This document shows positions 45,623-55,035 of a DNA stretch of 64,000 nt, piece by piece. The DNA is from Salipiger profundus. Its GTDB lineage: Bacteria; Pseudomonadota; Alphaproteobacteria; Rhodobacterales; Rhodobacteraceae. The position numbers and the translations under genes are program-made. The number at the start of each line of letters is the position of its first letter. Position 1 is the stretch's first letter. The notes below the pieces were generated by a model. It was not told the DNA's origin. It worked only from the letters and a program-made list of their open reading frames with translations, and made no database searches. The stretch lies in contig NZ_CP014796.1 of the NCBI RefSeq assembly GCF_001969385.1, positions 1,939,501-2,003,500 on the forward strand, in the 5' to 3' direction.

Positions 45623-46495
45623 ATGAATCCGGAAAGGGGCGGAATGGCGCCGGGACTCTACATGGTGGCGGTGCCGATCGGCAACGCGCGCGACATTACG
45701 CTCAGGGCGCTGGACATCCTGCGCGACGCCGACGTGCTGGCCGCGGAAGACACGCGCAGCCTGCGACGGCTGCTCGAAATCCACGGCGTGCCGCTCGGGG
45801 ACCGGCCGTGCCTCGCCTACCACGATCACAACGGCGAGCGCGTGCGGCCGCGCCTGCTCGACGCGCTCGCGGCGGGCCAGTCGGTGGCCTATGCGTCGGA
45901 AGCCGGGACGCCGATGATCTCGGACCCCGGCTTCGACCTGGTGCGCGCCGCCCGCGAGGCCGGCTACCCGGTGACCACCGCCCCGGGCGCCTCGGCGGTC
46001 ATTGCCGCGTTGACGGTCGCGGGATTGCCGACCGACCGCTTCTGCTTCGGGGGCTTCCTGCCCAATGCCGGGGGCGCCCGGCGCCGCGGGCTCGAGGAAA
46101 TGCGTGGCGTGTCCGCGACGCTCGCCTTCTACGAATCGCCGAAACGACTGGGCGCGATGCTGCGCGACGCCGCCGACACGCTTGGCGCTGACCGGCCCGC
46201 GGCGGTCTGCCGGGAACTGACAAAACGTTTCGAGGAATGCCGGCAGGGCAGTCTTGGGGACCTTGCCGACCACTACGCCGACGCGCCGCCCAAGGGTGAA
46301 ATCGTGGTGCTGATCGGGCGGGGAGGTTCGGAGAAAATTAGTGAATTGGATATAGACCGTTCGCTGTCCGAGGCGCTGCAGACGATGTCGGTGCGCGACG
46401 CGGCCGATACGGTCTCGGCGATGTACGGAGTAAAGCGACGGCCTGTCTACCAGCGCGCAATGGTGCTGTCGCGCGAAGACGGGCAGGGCGGCTGA
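45623..46495 (+). CDS. rsmI: 16S rRNA C1402 2'-O-methyltransferase RsmI
   Basis: A 290-residue TP-methylase with VAVPIGNARDITLRAL, EDTRSLRRLL, SEAGTPMISDPG and APGASAVIAAL, the RsmI pattern. It methylates the ribose of C1402 in the decoding centre. First of a plus-strand run with yraN, gshB and an esterase. Confidence 0.94.
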   Translation: MNPERGGMAPGLYMVAVPIGNARDITLRALDILRDADVLAAEDTRSLRRLLEIHGVPLGDRPCLAYHDHNGERVRPRLLDALAAGQSVAYASEAGTPMISDPGFDLVRAAREAGYPVTTAPGASAVIAALTVAGLPTDRFCFGGFLPNAGGARRRGLEEMRGVSATLAFYESPKRLGAMLRDAADTLGADRPAAVCRELTKRFEECRQGSLGDLADHYADAPPKGEIVVLIGRGGSEKISELDIDRSLSEALQTMSVRDAADTVSAMYGVKRRPVYQRAMVLSREDGQGG

Positions 46496-46511
46496 ATCAG
46501 GTAAGGTGAGG

Positions 46512-46961
46512 ATGGGCGAACAGCTTGCATTCGACTTCCGCGCGCCGGCGCCGCCGATCCCGGCGGTTGTGCTGCGCCCGCACGAGGACGGGCGTCGCGC
46601 CCGGCAGGATCGCGGCGCCCTTGGGTATCACGCGGGGCTGTCTGCCGAGGCGCAGGTGGTGCAGGACTACGAGCGGCGCGGTTACGCGGTGCTGCGCAAG
46701 CGCTGGCGGGGCGCCTGCGGCGAGATCGACCTTATCCTGCAGGACGGTGACGCCCTGATCTTCGTCGAGGTCAAGAAAAGCCGCAGCTTCGACCGGGCGC
46801 TCGCACGGCTCTCGCAACGTCAGATCGGCCGGCTCCTGCGGGCCGGGGAAGAGTTCGCGGGAACGCAGCCACGCGGCTCGCTCACCGACATGCGGTTCGA
46901 TATCGCGCTCGTGAACGCCAGCGGCGTGATCCGGGTGATGGAGAACGCGCTCGGCCCCTGA
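46512..46961 (+). CDS. yraN: YraN (UPF0102) nuclease-like protein
   Basis: A 149-residue protein. An N-terminal extension of about 38 residues precedes the endonuclease-like core ([34 protein letters not shown]) of the PD-(D/E)xK type. Catalytic residues are kept. Function is unsettled; a Holliday-junction-resolvase-like fold is known for the family. Start at 46512 has AAGGTGAG upstream; it begins 16 bases after rsmI. Confidence 0.85.
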   Translation: MGEQLAFDFRAPAPPIPAVVLRPHEDGRRARQDRGALGYHAGLSAEAQVVQDYERRGYAVLRKRWRGACGEIDLILQDGDALIFVEVKKSRSFDRALARLSQRQIGRLLRAGEEFAGTQPRGSLTDMRFDIALVNASGVIRVMENALGP

Positions 46962-47023
46962 GCGGGCATTGCCTCGCCCCCGTCTCTGGGCCATGTATGG
47001 CGAAAGCCAGAGCGGGAGATCCC

Positions 47024-47959
47024 ATGAAAATCGCCTTTCAGATGGACCCGATCGGTCCGATCGACATCGACGCCGACAGCACCTTCCGTCTCGCGGAAGA
47101 GGCGCAGGCGCGCGGTCACGAACTGTATTATTACCTGCCGGATCATCTCTCCTATCAGGAGGGCAGGATCATGGCGCGGGCCCGGTCTCTCAAGGTGCAG
47201 CGCGTGCGCGGCAACCACGCGGAGATGGGGCCGCTCGAGCTGCTCGATCTAGCCGATGTCGACGTGGTCTGGCTGCGGCAGGATCCGCCCTTCGACATGC
47301 ACTACATCACCACGACGCACCTGCTCGAGCGGCTCGGGCCGGAGACGCTGGTGGTGAACGATCCGTTCTGGGTCCGGAATTCGCCCGAGAAGCTGCTGGT
47401 GCTGAACTTCCCCGACCTGACACCGCCCACGACCATCGCCCGCGACCTGCAGACCATTCGCGAGTTCAAGGAGCGGCACGGCGACATCATTCTCAAGCCA
47501 CTCTATGGGAACGGCGGGGCCGGCGTGTTCCGGCTCGACGAGAACGACCGCAATCTCAGCTCGCTTTACGAGCTGTTCACCGGATTTTCGCGCGAGCCTC
47601 TGATCGTGCAGAAATACCTGCCGGCAGTGACGAAGGGCGACAAGCGGGTGATCCTCGTCGACGGTGAGCCGGTCGGCGCGATCAACCGGGTTCCGGCAGC
47701 CAACGAGGTGCGGTCGAACATGCACGTGGGTGGCCGCCCCGAGAAGGTCGCCCTGACCGAACGTGACCGCGAGATCTGCGCGCGGATCGGACCGGTCCTG
47801 CGCGAGAAGGGGCAGGTGTTCGTCGGCATCGACGTCATCGGCGACTGGCTGACCGAGATCAACGTGACCTCGCCCACCGGCATTCAGGAGCTCGAGCGGT
47901 TCGACGAGGTGAACATCGCCGGCAAGATCTGGGAGGCGGTGGAAGCCCGACTCGGATGA
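47024..47959 (+). CDS. gshB: Glutathione synthetase
   Basis: A 311-residue ATP-grasp enzyme beginning [20 protein letters not shown]. It shows [33 protein letters not shown] and [14 protein letters not shown], all GshB signatures. It joins gamma-glutamylcysteine and glycine. Start at 47024 has GGGAGA upstream. Normal length. Confidence 0.96.
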   Translation: MKIAFQMDPIGPIDIDADSTFRLAEEAQARGHELYYYLPDHLSYQEGRIMARARSLKVQRVRGNHAEMGPLELLDLADVDVVWLRQDPPFDMHYITTTHLLERLGPETLVVNDPFWVRNSPEKLLVLNFPDLTPPTTIARDLQTIREFKERHGDIILKPLYGNGGAGVFRLDENDRNLSSLYELFTGFSREPLIVQKYLPAVTKGDKRVILVDGEPVGAINRVPAANEVRSNMHVGGRPEKVALTERDREICARIGPVLREKGQVFVGIDVIGDWLTEINVTSPTGIQELERFDEVNIAGKIWEAVEARLG

Positions 47960-48855
47960 GCCGCCGGCTCGCCGCGCTCAACTTCGTCCTGCGGGTCGCG
48001 GTGAAGCCGCGACTGGCCCGGACAAGGGGCCCCGAGCAGGCGGCGCGCGAGTTCGAAAGGTCGGCGGCGCTTTTCCTGCGCCGCCCGCCCTACCTGCGCC
48101 GACTCGAGCGGCCGCGCGGGTTGCACTGGATCAGTGCCGGCCCCTGCCGGGTGCGCAAGGTCATCCTCTATCTTCACGGCGGCGGCTACATCACCGGCAG
48201 CGGCCTCACCCATCAGGGCGTCATGGGCCGGCTTTCGAAACTGTCGGGGATCGAGGTCTGCGCCCCGGACTATCCGCTGGCTCAGGACGCGCCCGCGCCG
48301 GCGGCCTTCGATGCGGCCTGCGCCGCGTGGCGGCATTGTCGGGCGCTGGGCTATGCTCCGGGCGATATCCTTCTTGCCGGGGATTCCGCCGGAGGCGGGC
48401 TCGCGCTGGCGCTTCTCGCCCGCTGCTGCGCCTCGGGGGAGCCTCCGGCGGCGGCGGTGGCGTTCTCGCCCTGGACCGACCTCGCGATGACCGGTGCAAG
48501 TCTCAGGGACAATGCGAAAGCGGATCCGTTCCTGCCGGTCGGCCGGATGGAGGAACTGGTGCAAATCGTCCTTGGAGACCTTCCTGCCGATGATCCGAGA
48601 ATTTCGCCTCTTTTTGCCACCTTTCCCGGCTGCCCACCCGTGATGATCCAATATGCGCGGACCGAGATCCTTGCCGATGACGCGCGGCGCATGGCCGAGC
48701 GGCTTCGCGACGCAGGCGGCCGAGTCGAGATTGTCGTGCATCCGAACGCACCCCATGCGTGGCCGGTCTTCGACGGATGGATTCCCGAGGCCCGCCACAG
48801 CCTGAGGCAGGCGGCGCGATTTCTTCAGGATTCGCTCGACGACACCAATCGGTAG
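47956..48855 (+). CDS. Alpha/beta hydrolase, hormone-sensitive-lipase (esterase) family
   Basis: A 299-residue esterase of the HSL family. Oxyanion motif HGGGYITG (His74), nucleophile Ser144 in GDSAGGG, acid Asp and catalytic His in [11 protein letters not shown]. It hydrolyses esters of short acids; the natural substrate is unknown. The ATG overlaps the gshB stop. Its last 31 bases overlap the 3' end of comM on the other strand. Confidence 0.86.
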   Translation: MSRRLAALNFVLRVAVKPRLARTRGPEQAAREFERSAALFLRRPPYLRRLERPRGLHWISAGPCRVRKVILYLHGGGYITGSGLTHQGVMGRLSKLSGIEVCAPDYPLAQDAPAPAAFDAACAAWRHCRALGYAPGDILLAGDSAGGGLALALLARCCASGEPPAAAVAFSPWTDLAMTGASLRDNAKADPFLPVGRMEELVQIVLGDLPADDPRISPLFATFPGCPPVMIQYARTEILADDARRMAERLRDAGGRVEIVVHPNAPHAWPVFDGWIPEARHSLRQAARFLQDSLDDTNR

Positions 48856-50339
48856 CTCAGCGCCTCGGCGATATGCGGGCGCCGCAGCTCGGGCTCGCCG
48901 GCAAGGTCGGCGATGGTGCGGGCAACACGCAGAATGCGGTGATAGCCACGCGCCGACAGGCCGAAGCGGTCCGCCGCGCGCAAGAGCAGTTCCCGGCTTT
49001 CGGCGTCGGGACTCGCGACCTCCTCGAGCAGTGCACCCTCGGCATCGGCATTGGTGCGCAGGCCCGGATACGCTGCGAAACGCTCGGTTTGCCGTTGGCG
49101 CGCCTCGGCGACACGCCCGGCCACGGCGGTCGATGTCTCGCCCGAGGCCGGAAGGTCGAGGTCGGTGAAGGCGACGGGCGGTACCTCGATCCGCAGGTCG
49201 AAGCGATCCATCAGCGGACCCGAGATGCGGCCAAGGTAGTCTTCGCCACACACCGGGGCCCGTGAGCAGGCCCGCGCGGGCTCGCTCAGGTAGCCGCATT
49301 TGCAGGGGTTCGCGGCGGCGACCAGCATGAAGCGGCAGGGATAGGACACATGGGCGTTGGCGCGAGACACCATGACCTCGCCGGTCTCGATCGGCTGGCG
49401 CAGGGTTTCGAGCACGGCGCGGGGAAACTCGGGGAACTCGTCCATGAAGAGCACGCCGTTGTGCGCAAGGCTGACCTCGCCGGGTTTGGCGCCGCGCCCG
49501 CCGCCGATGATCGCCGCCATCGAAGCCGTGTGATGCGGCTGGCGAAAGGGCCGGCTACGCGAGATGCCGCCTTGGTCGAGCAGGCCGGCAAGCGAGTGGA
49601 TCATCGAGGTTTCGAGCGCTTCCCGCGGGGCAAGCGGCGGCAGGATCCCGGGCAGCCGCGAGGCCATCATCGACTTTCCAGAGCCGGGCGTGCCGACGAG
49701 CATCAGGTGATGCCGTCCGGCAGCCGCGATCTCGAGCGCGCGCTTGGCGCGTTCCTGCCCCTTCACGTCTCGCAGGTCCCGGAGGGCGGGCCCATCGGTG
49801 GCCTCGCCCCGCGTGGCGGGCAGGATCGGCGCGTCGCCGGTGTAGTGCCGCACCACCTCCGCAAGACTGTGCGCACCAAGCACGCGGCAACTGTCGACCC
49901 AGGCGGCCTCGGGTCCCGAGGCGGCGGGGCAGAGCAGCGTGCGATCTTCCTCGGCGGCGGTCATCGCGGCGGGCAGGGCGCCCGGCACCGGGATCAGCGT
50001 GCCGTCGAGCGCCAGTTCGCCAAGCGCCATGGTCTGCGCGATCTCGTCCCGTGGCAGGATGTCGAGCGCGGCGAGCAGGCCGATGGCGATGGGCAGGTCG
50101 AAATGTGAGCCCTCCTTGGGCATGTCGGCCGGGGAAAGGTTCACCGTGATCCGTTTCGACGGAAGGGCGATGGCCATGGTGGTGAGCGCCGCGCGCACCC
50201 GTTCGCGCGCTTCCGAGACCGCCTTGTCGGGCAGGCCGACGATGGCAAAGGCCGGCACCCCCGCGCTGACGGCGCATTGCACCTCGACCGGGCGTGCCTC
50301 GACCCCCTCGAACGCGACCGTGTAGGCCTGAGCGACCAC
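48825..50339 (-). CDS. comM: YifB/ComM AAA+ ATPase (Mg-chelatase-like)
   Basis: A 504-residue protein. An N-terminal Lon-protease-like fold (GLPDKAVSEARERVRAAL) is followed by an AAA+ core with Walker A GTPGSGKS, Walker B VLFMDEFPEF, and a C-terminal Mg-chelatase region (CEDYLGRISGPLMDRFDL analog with Cys residues CKCGY). ComM of Vibrio promotes branch migration in natural transformation; this homologue may do the same. Its 3' end overlaps the esterase gene. Confidence 0.88.
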   Translation of the reverse strand: MVAQAYTVAFEGVEARPVEVQCAVSAGVPAFAIVGLPDKAVSEARERVRAALTTMAIALPSKRITVNLSPADMPKEGSHFDLPIAIGLLAALDILPRDEIAQTMALGELALDGTLIPVPGALPAAMTAAEEDRTLLCPAASGPEAAWVDSCRVLGAHSLAEVVRHYTGDAPILPATRGEATDGPALRDLRDVKGQERAKRALEIAAAGRHHLMLVGTPGSGKSMMASRLPGILPPLAPREALETSMIHSLAGLLDQGGISRSRPFRQPHHTASMAAIIGGGRGAKPGEVSLAHNGVLFMDEFPEFPRAVLETLRQPIETGEVMVSRANAHVSYPCRFMLVAAANPCKCGYLSEPARACSRAPVCGEDYLGRISGPLMDRFDLRIEVPPVAFTDLDLPASGETSTAVAGRVAEARQRQTERFAAYPGLRTNADAEGALLEEVASPDAESRELLLRAADRFGLSARGYHRILRVARTIADLAGEPELRRPHIAEALSYRLVSSSES

Positions 50340-50396
50340 CCTTCACCTCCCTGTCGTCCCCTTGTCCGACTGTCTGCGCAGGAGGTTAGCGAATGG

Positions 50397-51320
50397 TTAA
50401 CTCCGGTCCGGGATGCGGCTCGGCGTGCGGTCCGGGGTGCTCCGGCCTTTACCGTCAAAGAGGGCCGCGAAGGCTGGCCAGGCCAGCGGATCGGCCACGG
50501 TCTTGTCGCGGCAGAAGGCGTTGCAGAACCCGAAGACGCGCCCGTCAATGTTCATCAGGTGGGTGATCGGCTTGCCCGAGTAGGGGCAGAGGTCATTCTC
50601 CGGCGTGCCGGTCTCAATGGCGCGCGCAGGCAGCGGCGTTGGGCCTGGCCAGCCGATCTGCCTGAATGGCCGATCATAGCGCGCGAGATGCTCTGCCTTC
50701 GCGATGCCCATGGCGCGCCAGCGGCGAAAGGCCGGATCGGCGAGATGCGCGGCAACGTAGTCCTGCGCCGTGGAAGAGACCGGCAGGCCGTAGCCGGCGA
50801 TGCGTGCGGCGACCGGGGCGTAGAAGGCGTCGGCGGCCGTGTAGGCGCCGAAAAGCCAGGGGCCGCCATCGCCGAAACGCGTGCGGGCATGAGCCCAGAG
50901 CGTCTCGATCCGGGCGACGTCGGCGAGAACGGCGTCGGACGGTGCGACATCGGCATAGCCCGTCTGCAGGTTCATCGGGCAGTCCGACCGCAGCGCACCG
51001 AAGCTGGCGTGCATTTCCGCGGCGATGCTGCGGGCGGTGGCGCGGGCGATCGGGTCGAGCGGCCATAGGCCCGCGTCGGGATGGCGGCTGGCGAGCTCTT
51101 CGGCGATGGCGAGGCTGTCCCAGATCACCGCGCCGTCCGCGGTGACGAGGCAGGGCACCGTTCGGGCCGGCGGGATCACGGTTAGTTGATCCGCGACCGG
51201 TCCTTCGCTGAAATCGACCCTCACGGGATCGAAGGGCAGGCCGAACCGCACCATGAGAAGCCAGCCGCGCAAGGACCAGCTCGAGTAGGTGTAGTCGCCG
51301 AGATACAGCGTGTCCGTCAT
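50397..51320 (-). CDS. Glutathione S-transferase with cysteine-rich C-terminal extension
   Basis: A 307-residue protein. Residues 1-80 are a thioredoxin-like GST N-domain (YTYSSWSLRGWLLM with the likely catalytic Ser), 90-200 the helical C-domain. The remaining 80 residues contain LCPYSGKPITHLM and VFGFCNAFCRDKT, four cysteines plus His in a treble-clef-like order, which the basic GST fold lacks. The extension resembles a YHS/TRASH-type metal site. The start at 51320 is the first that fits the family. No neighbour suggests a substrate. Confidence 0.85.
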   Translation of the reverse strand: MTDTLYLGDYTYSSWSLRGWLLMVRFGLPFDPVRVDFSEGPVADQLTVIPPARTVPCLVTADGAVIWDSLAIAEELASRHPDAGLWPLDPIARATARSIAAEMHASFGALRSDCPMNLQTGYADVAPSDAVLADVARIETLWAHARTRFGDGGPWLFGAYTAADAFYAPVAARIAGYGLPVSSTAQDYVAAHLADPAFRRWRAMGIAKAEHLARYDRPFRQIGWPGPTPLPARAIETGTPENDLCPYSGKPITHLMNIDGRVFGFCNAFCRDKTVADPLAWPAFAALFDGKGRSTPDRTPSRIPDRS

Positions 51321-51591
51321 AGAAGTCTCCGGAAACAAAGGGATTTCGGGCAGATTACAACGGCAGGGGCGCGCGGGGAAATTCCGGTTTGTGCGCCATC
51401 AAATCACAACATGTCATGGCGCTTTTGGCCCGCTCGACAAGCGAGCGCGCCCGGCGTCGGCCAGCTTTTGCCGCCTGCGGAAAAAACTGCGCGTTCGCGA
51501 GAAACCATTCCCGGATCTCGCGCGTTAACTCGCCGAATGACTGTGCGAAGAAGGCGGGGACACCCCGTCCAAGTTCGATGGGGAGTGTTCC

Positions 51592-52470
51592 ATGACACCA
51601 GAGACCTTCAACGACCAGACCCTCTCGCGGCGCGCCATGAAGGCCGAGCTGCTCGATGCGGATACCGAGCTCAAGCTCGCCTACGCCTGGCGTGATCACC
51701 GGGACGAGGCTGCGCTGCATCGGCTCATCAACGCCTACATGAGGCTAGCTATCTCGATGGCGGCCAAGTTCAAGCGTTACGGTGCGCCGATGGGCGACCT
51801 GATCCAGGAAGCGGGTCTTGGCCTGATGAAGGCCGCGGACAAGTTCGACCCGGATCGCGGTGTGCGGTTCTCGACCTACGCGGTCTGGTGGATCAAGGCG
51901 AGCATCCAGGATTACGTGATGCGCAACTGGTCCATGGTCCGGACCGGCTCGACCTCGTCGCAGAAGTCGCTCTTCTTCAACATGCGCCGCGTTCAGGCCC
52001 GGCTCGAGCGCGAAGCCGCCGCCGAGGGTCGCTCGCTGGAGCGTCACGTGCTTCAGGCCGCCATCGCAGAAGAGATCGGCGTGCCGCTGACTGACGTGCA
52101 GATGATGGAAGGGCGCCTTTCGGGTTCCGACTTTTCGCTGAACGCGACGCAATCCACCGACGAGGACGGTCGCGAGTGGATCGACACGCTCGAGGACGAC
52201 GGCGAGCAGAGCGCCCAGCTTGTCGAGGGCCGGCTGGACAACGCACAGCTGCGCGAGTGGCTGGTGACGGCGCTGACCGCGCTGAACGAGCGCGAGCGCT
52301 TCATCGTGCGCGAACGCAAGCTGCGCGAAGAGACCCGCACGCTGGAAAGCCTCGGTCAGGAACTCGGCCTGTCGAAAGAGCGCGTGCGCCAGCTTGAAGC
52401 GGCTGCCTTCACCAAGATGCGCAAGTCGCTTGAAGCGCAGTCGAGGGAAGTGCAACACTTCCTCGCATGA
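51592..52470 (+). CDS. rpoH: Heat-shock sigma factor RpoH (RpoH-II type)
   Basis: A 292-residue sigma-32 type factor. Region 2 has GDLIQEAGLGLMKAADKFDP and STYAVWWIKASIQDYV; the RpoH box reads QKSLFFNMRR; region 4 has LSKERVRQLEAAA. Compared with RpoH-I, the sequence is nearer the RpoH-II proteins of Rhodobacterales, which serve singlet-oxygen and membrane stress. Start has GGGGAG six bases upstream. It overlaps the ChaN-like gene by 4 bases. I saw no RpoE-type promoter in the gap upstream. Confidence 0.9.
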   Translation: MTPETFNDQTLSRRAMKAELLDADTELKLAYAWRDHRDEAALHRLINAYMRLAISMAAKFKRYGAPMGDLIQEAGLGLMKAADKFDPDRGVRFSTYAVWWIKASIQDYVMRNWSMVRTGSTSSQKSLFFNMRRVQARLEREAAAEGRSLERHVLQAAIAEEIGVPLTDVQMMEGRLSGSDFSLNATQSTDEDGREWIDTLEDDGEQSAQLVEGRLDNAQLREWLVTALTALNERERFIVRERKLREETRTLESLGQELGLSKERVRQLEAAAFTKMRKSLEAQSREVQHFLA

Positions 52471-53282
52471 TGCGCCTCAGTTTCCTCGCCCCGCTTCTCG
52501 CGCTGGGCCTTTACGCTCCCGCCGCCTTCGGTCAGGGGAGCGTTTTCGATGAGGCCGAGGTGATCTTCCTCGGCGAGACCCACGACAACCCGGCGCACCA
52601 TGCCCGGCAGGCAGAACTCGTGCGTGAGCTGCAGCCGACCGCGCTGGTATTCGAGATGCTGACCACGGACCAGTCCGCGCAGATCCGCCCCGGCGACGTC
52701 GAGGACGAGGTCGCGCTGGCCGAACGGCTCGACTGGGAAAACACCGGCTGGCCGGACTTCTCGATGTATTATCCGATCTTCGCGGCGGCCCCCGAGGCGG
52801 CGATCTTCGGGGCAGAGCTGCCGCGCGCGGAAGCCCGCGCGGCGCAGGACAGGCCGCTCGACGCGATTTTCGGCCCGAGTGCGGGGTTCTATGCGCTCGA
52901 CAAGCCTCTGCCGCCGGAGCAGCAGGAAGAGCGCGAGGCGCTTCAGGCGGCGGCGCATTGCGACGCGCTCCCTGACGACATGCTGCCGGTCATGGTCGGC
53001 ATCCAGCGGCTGCGCGACGCGCGGCTTGCCGAGACCGCGCTCGAAGCGCTGGCGATGCACGGCGCGCCGGTCGTCGTCATCACTGGCAACGGCCATGCCC
53101 GCACCGACTGGGGGGCTCCGGCGCTGGTCGCTATGGCGGCCCCCGAGGTCAAGGTGGCGGCGCTGGGGCAGGGCGAGGACGGCGGCGATCCCGGCGGCAG
53201 CTTCGATGTCGTCGAACAGTCCGAGGGCGTGGCCGACCGCGAAGATCCCTGCGCCGCCTTCGAGGACAGCACGGGCAATTGA
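52467..53282 (+). CDS. ChaN-like heme-binding/iron-regulated protein (PF04187)
   Basis: A 271-residue protein. A signal peptide (residues 1-23, ending AFGQ) precedes the domain with IFLGETHDNPAHHARQAELV and VVVITGNGHARTDWGAP, typical of ChaN/PF04187. Members bind heme or an iron cofactor at the membrane; no lipobox is evident here. It overlaps the sigma factor gene by 4 bases, so its expression is tied to rpoH. Function unknown. Confidence 0.8.
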   Translation: MMRLSFLAPLLALGLYAPAAFGQGSVFDEAEVIFLGETHDNPAHHARQAELVRELQPTALVFEMLTTDQSAQIRPGDVEDEVALAERLDWENTGWPDFSMYYPIFAAAPEAAIFGAELPRAEARAAQDRPLDAIFGPSAGFYALDKPLPPEQQEEREALQAAAHCDALPDDMLPVMVGIQRLRDARLAETALEALAMHGAPVVVITGNGHARTDWGAPALVAMAAPEVKVAALGQGEDGGDPGGSFDVVEQSEGVADREDPCAAFEDSTGN

Positions 53283-53340
53283 GTTTTCCCCGTCCGCGCC
53301 GTAACACCGTGACCACGGAGGCGAGGGAGAGACGCGCGAC

Positions 53341-54540
53341 ATGCTGGCCGGCAAACGTATCCTGCTGATCATCGGTGGCGGTATCGCCGCCTACAAGGCG
53401 CTTGAGCTGATCCGGCGCCTGCGCGAGCGCGGCGCGGCGGTGACGCCGGTGCTGACGCGCGCCGCCGGCGAATTCGTGACGCCGCTCTCGGTCGGCGCGC
53501 TGGCCGGCGAAAAGGTCTACACCGACCTTTTCGACCTCACCGACGAGGCCGAGATGGGCCACATCCAGCTGAGCCGGGTGGCCGATCTGGTGCTGGTCGC
53601 TCCTGCGACGGCGGACCTGATGGCGAAGATGGCGCAGGGGCTGGCCGGGGATCTCGCGACGACGCTTCTGCTGGCCACCGACACGCCGGTGATGATCGCC
53701 CCGGCGATGAACGTGCGGATGTGGGACCACCCCGCGACGCAGCGCAACCTTGCGACACTGCAGGGCGACGGTGTGCGCGTGGTCGGTCCTGCGTCCGGTG
53801 ACATGGCCTGTGGCGAATACGGGCCGGGGCGGCTTTCGGAGGTGCCCGAGATCGTCGCGGCGGTCGAGGCCGCGCTGGCGGACGGGCCGCTCAGGGGGCG
53901 CCGCGTGCTGGTGACTTCGGGGCCGACACATGAACCCATCGACCCGGTGCGCTACATCGCCAACCGGTCCTCGGGGGCGCAGGGCTCGGCCATTGCCGGG
54001 GCGCTGCGCGATCTCGGGGCCGAGGTGATCTTCGTCACCGGTCCGGCCGAGGCGCCGCGACCGTCGGGCGTTCAGGTGGTCGAGGTCGAGACCGCGCGCG
54101 AGATGCGCGATGCGGTGATGGCCGCGTTGCCCGTGGACGCTGGCGTCTTCGCTGCCGCGGTGGCCGACTGGCGTGTCGAGAACGCCGCGACGTCTAAGAT
54201 GAAGAAGGTCGCCGGTGCGCTGCCGACGCTCGGGTTCGCCGAGAACCCGGACATTCTTGCCGAGGTCTCGCGGCTCGAGAACGGTCGCCCGTCGCTGGTC
54301 GTGGGCTTTGCCGCCGAGACCGACGATGTCGAGGCCCACGCAACGGCCAAGCGTCTGCGCAAAGGGTGCGACTGGATCGTCGCCAACGACGTGAGCCCTG
54401 CGACGGGGATCATGGGCGGCAGCGAGAACGCGGTGGTGCTGATCTCGGGCGAGGGCAGCGAGAGCTGGCCGCGCATGGGCAAGCGCGAGGTGGCAAAGCG
54501 CCTCGCGGCGCGGATCGCCGAGGCGCTGCGCGCGGACTGA
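53341..54540 (+). CDS. coaBC: CoaBC: phosphopantothenoylcysteine synthetase/decarboxylase
   Basis: A 399-residue bifunctional enzyme. CoaC half (about 1-185) with GGGIAAYKALE, and PAMNVRMWDHPATQ near the flavin site; CoaB half (about 190-399) with SGPTHEPIDPVRYI and NRSSGAQGSAIA. It carries out two steps of coenzyme A synthesis. Starts 58 bases after the ChaN-like gene; dut follows after 39 bases. Confidence 0.95.
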   Translation: MLAGKRILLIIGGGIAAYKALELIRRLRERGAAVTPVLTRAAGEFVTPLSVGALAGEKVYTDLFDLTDEAEMGHIQLSRVADLVLVAPATADLMAKMAQGLAGDLATTLLLATDTPVMIAPAMNVRMWDHPATQRNLATLQGDGVRVVGPASGDMACGEYGPGRLSEVPEIVAAVEAALADGPLRGRRVLVTSGPTHEPIDPVRYIANRSSGAQGSAIAGALRDLGAEVIFVTGPAEAPRPSGVQVVEVETAREMRDAVMAALPVDAGVFAAAVADWRVENAATSKMKKVAGALPTLGFAENPDILAEVSRLENGRPSLVVGFAAETDDVEAHATAKRLRKGCDWIVANDVSPATGIMGGSENAVVLISGEGSESWPRMGKREVAKRLAARIAEALRAD

Positions 54541-54579
54541 GTGCTGTGTGGATAGCGGAAGAGAGCAAGAGGGGCAGAC

Positions 54580-55035
54580 GTGGTCGAGATTGCGGTGATG
54601 TGGGACGAGGGCGCGGACAGGGCACTGGGGCTTCCGGCCTATGCGACCGAGGGCGCGGCGGGCGCCGACCTGCGGGCGAACCTGCCCGACCGGGGCGAGA
54701 TTACGCTTGAACCCGGCGCGCGCGCGCTGGTGCCCACCGGCTTGCGCCTCGCGATCCCCGAGGGCTGGGAGGTGCAGGTCCGACCGCGCTCGGGGCTCGC
54801 GCTCAAGCACGGGATCACCCTGCCGAACAGCCCCGGCACCATCGACAGCGACTACCGCGGCCCGCTCGGCGTGATCGTGATGAACGCCGGCGAGGCGCCC
54901 TTCGTCATCGCCCATGGCGACCGCATCGCGCAGATGGTGGCAGCGCCCGTCGAACAGGCGCATTTTGCGGTGGTGGAGACGCTGCCCGACACCCTGCGCG
55001 GCACGGGTGGCTTCGGCTCGACGGGGCGCGGCTGA
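54580..55035 (+). CDS. dut: dUTP diphosphatase
   Basis: A 151-residue trimeric dUTPase with all five motifs visible ([43 protein letters not shown]). It hydrolyses dUTP. Start is GTG at 54580 with AGAGGGG upstream. Its stop shares one base with the next ATG. Confidence 0.95.
   Translation: MVEIAVMWDEGADRALGLPAYATEGAAGADLRANLPDRGEITLEPGARALVPTGLRLAIPEGWEVQVRPRSGLALKHGITLPNSPGTIDSDYRGPLGVIVMNAGEAPFVIAHGDRIAQMVAAPVEQAHFAVVETLPDTLRGTGGFGSTGRG

Noticed and set aside
51496..51522. Inverted repeat CGCGAGA / TCTCGCG upstream of rpoH
   Set aside because: Seven-base arms with a 13-base spacer in a CG-rich sequence can arise by chance; no promoter fits around it.
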